From DASZUK01 sp035547695 (GTDB lineage: Bacteria > Actinomycetota > Acidimicrobiia > Acidimicrobiales > RAAP-2), in assembly GCA_035547695.1 (NCBI GenBank), contig DASZUK010000056.1, positions 30,313 to 94,312 on the forward strand: a DNA stretch of 64,000 nucleotides, in the 5' to 3' direction. Below, piece after piece: positions 58,168-64,000 of this stretch. The position numbers and the translations under genes are program-made. The notes beneath the pieces are model-generated. The model saw only the letters and a program-made list of their open reading frames with translations, did no database searches and had not been told where the DNA came from. Positions within the stretch are counted from its first letter, which is position 1; every line of letters starts with the position of its first letter.

Positions 58168-58920
58168 GCCAGCGGGTCCGGCGGCCGAGGTGGTCGCCCT
58201 GGTGGCGGTGGCCCGGAGGCTGCCGACGTCGCGGCCGCCGCGCCGGCGGCGGAGCGGTGGCGGGGTGAGGAGGCGCTGAACGGCGCCGAGGGCGAAGGCG
58301 ACCAGGGCGGCCATGACGGCCACCAGCACCCCGCCGCAGAAGGCGAGGACCGGCTCGTTGGCGTTGAGGCCGGTGATGACGTAGGTGCCGAGGTCGGCGT
58401 AGCTGACGTAGGCGGCCAGGGTGGAGGTGGCCACCACCTCGATGGAGGCGGTGCGGACCCCGGCCATGACGAACGGCACCGCCAGCGGGGCCTCCACCCG
58501 GCCGAGGACCTGCCACCCGGTGAGCCCCATGGCCTTGGCGGACTCGCCGACGTCGGCGTCGACCTGGCGGATGCCGACGTAGCTGTTGGTGAGGATGGGG
58601 GGGATGGCCAGGATGAACAGGGCCAGGAACGACGCCAGGAAGCCGCCCCAGGTCAACGAGATGCTGGGTTCGATGGCGAACAGGGTCAGCAGGGCCAGGG
58701 TGGGGACGGCCCGGACGGCGTTGGCGGCGTTGACGGCGACCAGGCCACCACGGCCGGCGTGGCCGAGGACCACGCCGATCCCGCCGCCGACGACCAGGGC
58801 GGCGCCGACCACCGCCGCCGACAGCTCCAACTGCCGGAGGAACAGGTAGGGGATGCCGTTGGCGCCGGTCCAGTTGGCCGCTGTGGTGAACCAGTGGAAC
58901 ACCTGGTCGAGGAAGCCCAT
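58162..58920 (-). CDS. Osmoprotectant ABC transporter permease (second)
   Basis: 252 residues from ATG 58920, 1 nt after the other permease's stop. About five to six transmembrane helices; the BPD_transp_1 EAA loop is GESAKAMGLTGWQVLGRVEAP. Similar to OpuCB/OpuCD and YehW/Y membrane subunits. The C-terminal 30 residues are Arg/Thr/Ala-rich and cytoplasmic. It pairs with the permease at 58922-59674 to form a heterodimeric channel. Confidence 0.88.
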   Translation of the reverse strand: MGFLDQVFHWFTTAANWTGANGIPYLFLRQLELSAAVVGAALVVGGGIGVVLGHAGRGGLVAVNAANAVRAVPTLALLTLFAIEPSISLTWGGFLASFLALFILAIPPILTNSYVGIRQVDADVGESAKAMGLTGWQVLGRVEAPLAVPFVMAGVRTASIEVVATSTLAAYVSYADLGTYVITGLNANEPVLAFCGGVLVAVMAALVAFALGAVQRLLTPPPLRRRRGGRDVGSLRATATRATTSAAGPAGG

Positions 58921-58921
58921 G

Positions 58922-59674
58922 TCAGGCCACCGCCTCGGCCCGCCGGCCAGACCGCCGGGACGGATCGGACGGATCGGACGGACCGGGCCGCCCGGAGCGG
59001 CGAGAGCGGCGGGAACGGCGGGAACGGCGGGCCCAGGGGACGACGAGGCGCTCGACACCGACCAGGAGGAGGTCGGCGGCGGCGGCCAGCAGCACGGACA
59101 GCACCAGGCCCACCAGGATGGGGGTGGCGTAGCCGTTGTCGGTGAACCCGTAGGTGATGAGCCGGCCGAGGCCACCCAGGCCGATCAGTGCGGTGACGGT
59201 GACCAGGCCGATGACGGTGGCGGTGGCCACCCGGAGGCCGGCGAAGATGTACGGCAGGGCCAGCGGCAGGTCCACTCGGACCAGGGCGGCGGCGGGGGTG
59301 TAGCCCATGGCCCGGGCGGCCTCCCGGGCGTCGTCGGGGACGGCGTCGAGGCCAGCGACGGTGTTCCAGACCAGGATCAGCATGGTGTAGCCCACCAGGG
59401 CCACCTCGGCGGTCTCGTAGGAGGCCACGAACCCGGTGACCGGGCCCAGGATGACGAACAGGGCCAGGGACGGGATGACGTAGAGGGCGCTGGCCAGCCC
59501 GAACACGGGTGCCCGGACCAGGCGGTACCGCCAGGCGGCCAGGCCGAGGGGGACGGAGATGACGAGGCCGATGCCGACGGCGATGAGGGTGAGGGCGATG
59601 TGCTGGAGCAGGTACCCGCCGATCTGGCCCCAGTTGTCGACCAGGTAGGGGAAGAAGGACTGGGCGGCCAGCAC
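58922..59674 (-). CDS. Osmoprotectant ABC transporter permease (first)
   Basis: 250 residues from GTG 59674. Hydrophobic helices from about residue 25 (LLQHIALTLIAVGIGLVIS) to about 205; EAA loop ddareaaramgytpaaalvR region reads DAREAARAMGYTPAAALVRV. The tail is a positively charged repeat (RRSRRSRRSRRSGRPG). It starts 26 bp from the divergent ATPase gene. A TAACGT box 7 nt upstream implies a leaderless transcript with the second permease. Confidence 0.88.
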   Translation of the reverse strand: MLAAQSFFPYLVDNWGQIGGYLLQHIALTLIAVGIGLVISVPLGLAAWRYRLVRAPVFGLASALYVIPSLALFVILGPVTGFVASYETAEVALVGYTMLILVWNTVAGLDAVPDDAREAARAMGYTPAAALVRVDLPLALPYIFAGLRVATATVIGLVTVTALIGLGGLGRLITYGFTDNGYATPILVGLVLSVLLAAAADLLLVGVERLVVPWARRSRRSRRSRRSGRPGPSDPSDPSRRSGRRAEAVA

Positions 59675-59681
59675 CAGCCAA

Positions 59682-59691
59682 ACGTTAACGT
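59682..59691. promoter_or_regulatory. 10-bp palindrome forming overlapping divergent -10 boxes
   Basis: ACGTTAACGT reads TAACGT on both strands: 59686-59691 for the ATPase (9 nt before its ATG) and 59687-59682 for the permease (7 nt before its GTG). The whole divergent gap is 26 bp, so the two promoters must compete. Confidence 0.55.
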
Positions 59692-59700
59692 GACGGTCGC

Positions 59701-60888
59701 ATGATCACGCTGGAGGCCGTCTCCAAGCGGTACGGCCCGGACAACGTCGCCGTCCGGGAGCTGAGCCTCGGCGTGGCCGCCGGCGAGGTGTGCATGCTGG
59801 TGGGACCGTCGGGCTGCGGCAAGACGACGACGCTGCGGATGATCAACCGGCTGATCGAGCCCAGCGGTGGCCGCATCCTGCTGGGTGGCAGGGACGTGCT
59901 GGCGATGGACCCGGTGGAGCTGCGGCGGGGCATCGGGTACGTCATCCAGCAGGGTGGCCTGTTCCCGCACCGCCGGGTCTTCGACAACGTGGCGACGGTG
60001 CCGCGGCTCCTGGGCTGGGACAGGGAGCGGACGAAGGCGCGGGTGGAGGAGCTGCTGGAGCTGGTCGGGCTGGACCCGGCCGGCTACGGCCGGCGGTACC
60101 CGCACGAGCTGTCCGGCGGGGAGCGGCAACGGGTGGGGGTGGCGCGGGCCCTCGGGGCGGACCCGCCGGTGCTGCTGATGGACGAGCCGTTCGGCGCGGT
60201 GGACCCGGTGACCCGGCAGCGGCTGCAGCAACAACTGCTGGACCTGCAGGCGACGCTGGGCAAGACCATCGTGTTCGTCACCCACGACATCGAGGAGGCG
60301 GCGAAGCTGGGGGACCGGGTCGCCGTGCTGTCCGAGGGCGGGGTGCTGGAGCAGTTCGACACCCCGGCGGAGATCCTGGGCCGGCCGGCCACCCCGTTCG
60401 TGGCCGACTTCGTCGGCGCCGACCGCGGGGTCCGCCGGCTGGCGGTGGTGGCCATCGAGGAGCGGGACCTGTTCTTCCCGCTGGTGGTGGCCCCGTCGGC
60501 CACCATGGCCGAGGCGGCCACCGGGGCCGGTGGGCCGGGGGCGGCCCGGGACGGCGGGGTGCCGGGGGGAACCGACGACGAGGACGGCGAGGACCACCGG
60601 GACGGCGACGGCAGCCGGTGGGCGGTGGTGGTGGACGGCGACGGGTCCCTGGTGGGGTGGGTGCCGGTGGACGCGGCGGCCGGCGGCACGGTGGCCGACC
60701 ACGTCGAGCCGTTCGCCGTCCGGGTGCCGGTGGGGGCCTCCCTGCGGTCGGCCCTGGGGGAGATGCTGCAGCACGACATCGCCTGGGTGCCGGTGGTGGA
60801 CGGCGACCGGTACCTGGGGGTGCTGACGCCCAACCGCATCCACGCCGCCATGCGCCGATCGGTCGGCGGCCAGCCGGTCGAACCCTGA
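59701..60888 (+). CDS. Osmoprotectant ABC transporter ATP-binding protein (OpuCA/ProV-like)
   Basis: 395 residues. Walker A VGPSGCGKTTTLRMI, Q-loop QQGGLFPHRRV, signature LSGGERQRVGVARAL, Walker B VLLMDEPFGAVDP, H-loop VTHDIEE. The C-terminal roughly 150 residues hold a CBS-like pair, the osmosensing part in OpuA, interrupted by an acidic Gly/Asp-rich linker (about 280-305). Energises the two permeases encoded divergently; usually all subunits share one operon. Confidence 0.9.
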   Translation: MITLEAVSKRYGPDNVAVRELSLGVAAGEVCMLVGPSGCGKTTTLRMINRLIEPSGGRILLGGRDVLAMDPVELRRGIGYVIQQGGLFPHRRVFDNVATVPRLLGWDRERTKARVEELLELVGLDPAGYGRRYPHELSGGERQRVGVARALGADPPVLLMDEPFGAVDPVTRQRLQQQLLDLQATLGKTIVFVTHDIEEAAKLGDRVAVLSEGGVLEQFDTPAEILGRPATPFVADFVGADRGVRRLAVVAIEERDLFFPLVVAPSATMAEAATGAGGPGAARDGGVPGGTDDEDGEDHRDGDGSRWAVVVDGDGSLVGWVPVDAAAGGTVADHVEPFAVRVPVGASLRSALGEMLQHDIAWVPVVDGDRYLGVLTPNRIHAAMRRSVGGQPVEP

Positions 60889-60896
60889 ACCACCCG

Positions 60897-60902
60897 TAGC
60901 AT
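60897..60902 (+). promoter_or_regulatory. -10 box for near-leaderless murL transcript
   Basis: TAGCAT lies 8 nt before the murL ATG, in the 22-bp gap after the transporter ATPase gene. Confidence 0.4.
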
Positions 60903-60910
60903 TGGGCACC

Positions 60911-62383
60911 ATGACCCCGGACGCCGCCGGCGCCGACCGCCCCGCCGCCGACCGCCCCGCCCACGGCGCCGACCGCCCCACCGCCGGCGGCGACCGCCCC
61001 GCCCACGGCGCCGACCGGTTCGTCTACGACGGCTACCGGCTGGACCCGGAGCGGTCCCGGCTGACCTGCCGGTACGCGGTCGGCGGCCACCGGTTCGTCG
61101 AACGGTTCACGTTCGACCCGGGCGGCGACTGGGAGGCGGCGGCGGCCGACGCGGCGGCGCGGCTGGTGTACCTGCTGGCCGGGGTGTCGTACTACAAGAC
61201 GTTCGCGCCGCCGGTGGTGGACCTGGGCGACCTGGCGACCACCGCGGCCGAACGGCGGTTCCTGCGGACGTTCTACGTGGAGGGCCTGGGGGAGTTCGGC
61301 TTCCGCAACGGCCTGGACCTGTCCGGCCTGGTGGTGACGGGCCCCGACCTGGACCACCGGGACCCGGCCCCGTACCAGCCGGCCGGGGGGGGCCGGCCGC
61401 TGGTGCCGTTCGGCGGGGGCATCGACTCGGTGGTCACGGTGGAGGAGGTCCGGGGACGGCACCCGGAGGCGTCGCTGTTCGTGGTCAGCCGGGCCGGGGA
61501 CCGGTTCGACGCCGTCGAGGCCGCGGCGGCGGTGACCGGGCTGCCGGTGGTGCGGGCGGAGCGGGAGATCGACCCGGCGGTGCTGCGGTCGGCGGCGCTG
61601 GGGTTCCTGAACGGGCACGTGCCGGTCACCGGGGTGCTCTCCGCGGTGGCGGTCATGGCGGCGGTGCTCGGCGGGCACGACGCGGTGGTGATGTCCAACG
61701 AGCGGTCGGCGTCGGCACCGACGGTGGTGGCGGAGGGGCGGGCGGTGAACCACCAGTGGTCGAAGGGGCTGGCGTTCGAGTCGGGGTTCGGGGACCTGGT
61801 GGCCGGGTCCCTGAAAGGCGGACCGGCGTACTTCTCGCTGCTGCGGCCGTGCTCGGAGCTGTGGGTGGCGGCGCGGTTCGCGGGGTTGGCGGAGTACCAC
61901 GGCGCCTTCCGGAGCTGCAACCGGGCGTTCACCATCGACCGGGAACGGCGGCTGGACCGGTGGTGTGGGACCTGCGACAAGTGCTGCTTCATCGACCTGG
62001 TGCTGGCCCCGTTCCTGGCCCCGTCGGCGCTGGGGGCCATCTTCGGCGGCGGCGAGCCGTTGGCGGACGCCGGCCTGACCGACCGGTTCCGCTCCCTGGC
62101 GGGCACCGGCCGGGACCCGAAGCCGTTCGAGTGCGTCGGCGACCTGGACGAGTGCCGGGCGGCGGTGGTGCTGGCCGCCGGGCGACCCGATCGGGCGGGC
62201 AACGCGGTGCTGGAGGCCCTGTTGGGCGACCTCGACCGGGCGGGGGCCAGGCCGACCGAAGCGTCGGCCGAGACGCTGCTCGGGCCGTCGGGACCGCACC
62301 GTATCCCGGACGACTTCCGGCCCGAGGACGTCCCGGCCGCCGTTCCGGCGGGCGGCCCGGCGGACCCGGCCACCTCCCGGTGA
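60911..62383 (+). CDS. murL: UDP-MurNAc-L-Ala-L-Glu epimerase MurL
   Basis: 490 residues from ATG 60911. MurL epimerises the terminal L-Glu of UDP-MurNAc-L-Ala-L-Glu to D-Glu using ATP. The PP-loop-like LVPFGGGIDSVVTVEEV (residues 167-173 FGGGIDS) fits adenylation of the carboxylate; MSNERSASAPTVVAEGRAVN and a cysteine cluster, RWCGTCDKCCF, follow. The assignment rests on these and on the coupled MurD2 gene (GTGA overlap). The first 36 residues are a DRPAHGADR-type repeat, so the true start could be near residue 35. Homologues are often mis-annotated as hypothetical or endonuclease-domain proteins. Confidence 0.85.
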   Translation: MTPDAAGADRPAADRPAHGADRPTAGGDRPAHGADRFVYDGYRLDPERSRLTCRYAVGGHRFVERFTFDPGGDWEAAAADAAARLVYLLAGVSYYKTFAPPVVDLGDLATTAAERRFLRTFYVEGLGEFGFRNGLDLSGLVVTGPDLDHRDPAPYQPAGGGRPLVPFGGGIDSVVTVEEVRGRHPEASLFVVSRAGDRFDAVEAAAAVTGLPVVRAEREIDPAVLRSAALGFLNGHVPVTGVLSAVAVMAAVLGGHDAVVMSNERSASAPTVVAEGRAVNHQWSKGLAFESGFGDLVAGSLKGGPAYFSLLRPCSELWVAARFAGLAEYHGAFRSCNRAFTIDRERRLDRWCGTCDKCCFIDLVLAPFLAPSALGAIFGGGEPLADAGLTDRFRSLAGTGRDPKPFECVGDLDECRAAVVLAAGRPDRAGNAVLEALLGDLDRAGARPTEASAETLLGPSGPHRIPDDFRPEDVPAAVPAGGPADPATSR

Positions 62384-63810
62384 CGGCCCGCCCGGCGCCG
62401 GCCCGGCACCGGCTGGGCTGGGGGGACCTGCGGGGCAGCCGGGTGGGGGTGTGGGGGCTGGGGGTGGAGGGGCAGGCCAACCTGCGCCGCCTCCGGGCCC
62501 TGGGGGTGGACCCGGTGCTGGTGGACGACCGGGGGACGGACGGCGGCGGGGACGGTCAGGAGGTGCTGGCCACCGGCCAGGGGGGGCTGGAGGGGCTGGC
62601 CGGGTGCGAGGTGGTGGTCAAGACCCCGGGGATCAGCCGGTACCGGCCCGAGGTGGCCCAACTGGAGTCGGCCGGGGTGCCGGTGGTGGGAGGCCTGGGG
62701 CTGTGGATGGAGGAGGCCGACCGGGACCGGGTGGCCTGCGTGACCGGGACGAAGGGCAAGAGCACCACGACCGCCGTGGCCGGCCACCTGCTGGACCGGC
62801 TGGGCTACCGGTGCGTGGTCGGCGGCAACATCGGCCGGCCGCCGTGGGACCCGGACGGCGGCGGGGAGGCCGGGACCGACTACTGGGTGGTGGAGGTGTC
62901 CAGCTTCCAGGCCACCGACCTGGCGTCGTCGCCGCCGGTGGTGGCGGTGACGTCGCTGTCCGCGGACCACCTGGACTGGCACGGCGACGTGGACACCTAC
63001 TACCGGGACAAGCTGTCGGTCTGCACCCGGCCCGGCGCCCGGGTGACGGTGGCCGCGGCCGACCCGGCGGTGGCCGGGCACCGGGACCAGTTGGGCCCGG
63101 AGGTCCGGTGGGTGGACACCGGCGACCCCGAGGTGGACGGCCCCTGGGCCGGCACCCTCGGCCTGCTGGGCCGGCACAACCACCGCAACGCCCTGGTGGC
63201 CCGGGCCTGCCTGTTGGCGCTGGGGGTGCCGGAGGCGGCCGACGACGCGGCCATGGACCGGGCCGCGGCGGGCTTCCAGGGGTTGCCCAGCCGGCTGCAC
63301 CTGCTGGGGGCGGTGGACGGGGTGACGTTCGTGGACGACAGCCTGTCCACCAACGTGCTGCCCACCCTGGCCGCCCTGGACGCCTTCGAGGGCCGCCGGG
63401 TGGCCGTGCTGGTCGGCGGCCACGACCGGGGGGTGGACTACGGCCCGCTGGCCGACGGGCTGGCGGCCCGGGCGGCCCGGGCGGCGGCCACCCTGGTGCT
63501 CACCCTGCCGGCCAGTGGCCGGCGCATCCACGAGGCCATCCTCCGCCGGCTGGGCGACGGGGCGGCGCCCGGCACCGGGTCCGGCGGGGCCGGCGGGGAC
63601 CTCCTCGTCGTGGAGGACTGCGACGACCTGGCCGCCGCCACCCGGCGGGGGTTCGAGTGGGCCGGCCCCGGCGGGGTGGTGCTGCTGTCGCCGGCGGCGC
63701 CCAGCTTCGGCCAGTTCCGGGACTACGCCGACCGGGCCGCCGCCTTCGCCGACGCCATGCAGACCTGCGGTCCCGTTTCGACCGCGGCGGAGGGCGGGGC
63801 GGGGGATTGA
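62380..63810 (+). CDS. murD2: UDP-MurNAc-L-Ala--L-Glu ligase MurD2
   Basis: 476 residues from GTG 62380. Mur ligase architecture: N-terminal UDP-binding Rossmann-like part (RVGVWGLGVEGQANLRRLRA), central ATPase with GTKGKSTTTAVAGHLL (P-loop, 123-130), VEVSSFQATDL, LSADHLDWHGDVDTYYRDKL, and C-terminal LPSRLHLLGAVDGVTFVDDS and VLVGGHDRG. Compared with classic MurD, GTNGKTT is changed to GTKGKSTT, as in MurD2. It adds L-Glu instead of D-Glu, and MurL then inverts it. A classical murD elsewhere cannot be excluded. Confidence 0.87.
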   Translation: MTARPAPARHRLGWGDLRGSRVGVWGLGVEGQANLRRLRALGVDPVLVDDRGTDGGGDGQEVLATGQGGLEGLAGCEVVVKTPGISRYRPEVAQLESAGVPVVGGLGLWMEEADRDRVACVTGTKGKSTTTAVAGHLLDRLGYRCVVGGNIGRPPWDPDGGGEAGTDYWVVEVSSFQATDLASSPPVVAVTSLSADHLDWHGDVDTYYRDKLSVCTRPGARVTVAAADPAVAGHRDQLGPEVRWVDTGDPEVDGPWAGTLGLLGRHNHRNALVARACLLALGVPEAADDAAMDRAAAGFQGLPSRLHLLGAVDGVTFVDDSLSTNVLPTLAALDAFEGRRVAVLVGGHDRGVDYGPLADGLAARAARAAATLVLTLPASGRRIHEAILRRLGDGAAPGTGSGGAGGDLLVVEDCDDLAAATRRGFEWAGPGGVVLLSPAAPSFGQFRDYADRAAAFADAMQTCGPVSTAAEGGAGD

Positions 63811-63847
63811 AAATTTCACTCGCTACTCGTCCACTTTGCGCATATGT

Positions 63848-63873
63848 GCCCAAAATGGGCCTTGGCCTCAAGG
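63848..63873 (+). terminator. Two small hairpins after murD2
   Basis: GCCCA-AAA-TGGGC (63848-63860) runs into CCTTG-GCCT-CAAGG (63860-63873), 37 nt after the murD2 stop. Either could slow or end transcription; alternatively they lie in the leader of the next gene. Confidence 0.35.
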
Positions 63874-63908
63874 GGTGACCGCGACAGCTCCTGACCAGGA
63901 GGTGTCTG

Positions 63909-64000
63909 GTGCCCCGTGGCGTGAAAGGTCCCTGGGGACCGTCGGAGCTCGAAGCCGCCATTGCGGCGGTGGTCGAGGGAGAGCCCTACCGGGCGGTCGA
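63909..64000 (+). CDS. Start of an unidentified gene (3' end outside window)
   Basis: GTG 63909 is preceded by AGGAGG 7 nt upstream (63897-63902). Thirty codons are visible: a basic start (MPRGVKGPWG) followed by SELEAAIAAVVEGEPYRAV, which looks like the first helices of a helix-turn-helix (Psq/homeodomain-like) DNA-binding domain. That reading is tentative with so little sequence. Confidence 0.55.
   Translation, partial: MPRGVKGPWGPSELEAAIAAVVEGEPYRAV

Overview
The window is a gene-dense, very GC-rich actinobacterial chromosome segment. The gene order around clpC, lysS, coaX, panD, panC, folBK, folP, folE, hpt, tilS and the order radA, disA, carD, ispD, ispF, rlmB match the equivalent regions of mycobacteria. 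SigR with an RsrA-type zinc anti-sigma factor, HemQ, CarD, GpgS, a COG5282 metallopeptidase and a CYP142-like P450 also point to Actinomycetota. There is no lsr2 where mycobacteria have it, and the gene mix fits a deep lineage such as Acidimicrobiia, but that placement is inference. No stretch longer than about 300 bases lacks a gene.

Layout. 1-4217: end of typA, convergent with a response regulator and PAS histidine kinase pair. 4416-7409: tRNA-Ser(UGA) followed by a small Xre regulator, a polytopic GT39-like protein and a methyltransferase, possibly a small island. 7470-19751: housekeeping and accessory metabolism: pheA; larB-larC; a secreted alpha/beta hydrolase; a LOG protein; a flavoprotein reductase lacking one redox cysteine; a PLP decarboxylase; hemerythrin, GNAT and Nudix proteins; then the hemQ-larE-NIL operon. 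19892-23251: groEL under a perfect CIRCE element, then thrC with a MoaD/ThiS-like carrier. 23495-28263: compatible-solute genes gpgS, otsA and otsB, interrupted by a lower-GC AlbA_2 ATP-binding gene. 28286-34921: LytR_C protein, mscL, then the radA-disA-carD-ispD-ispF-rlmB run. 35019-35686: RHH/PIN toxin-antitoxin pair. 35704-53540: clpC, a polyprenyl synthase, and one long leftward cluster (sigR, rsrA, metallopeptidase, tilS, hpt, folE, folP, an inactive-looking phosphatase, folB-folK fusion, DUF2520 protein, panC, panD, nadB, nadC, coaX, lysS) that makes folate, pantothenate/CoA and NAD. 53654-60888: P450 and SDR, cysteine dioxygenase-like cupin and rhodanese, and an osmoprotectant-type ABC transporter whose ATPase is divergent from its permeases. 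60911-63810: MurL and MurD2, the alternative route to D-glutamate in peptidoglycan. A new gene starts at 63909 and runs off the window.

Two patterns cut across the annotation. (1) Many first-in-operon genes have a TAnnnT box 6-10 nt before the start codon, implying leaderless transcripts. (2) At least ten gene 3' ends are echoed by short tandem repeats, most with a copy that contains the stop codon (periods of about 15, 16, 20, 28, 34 and 75 bp). One of these, between idsA and lysS, contains four hairpins. The second pattern is the most unusual feature I see here.
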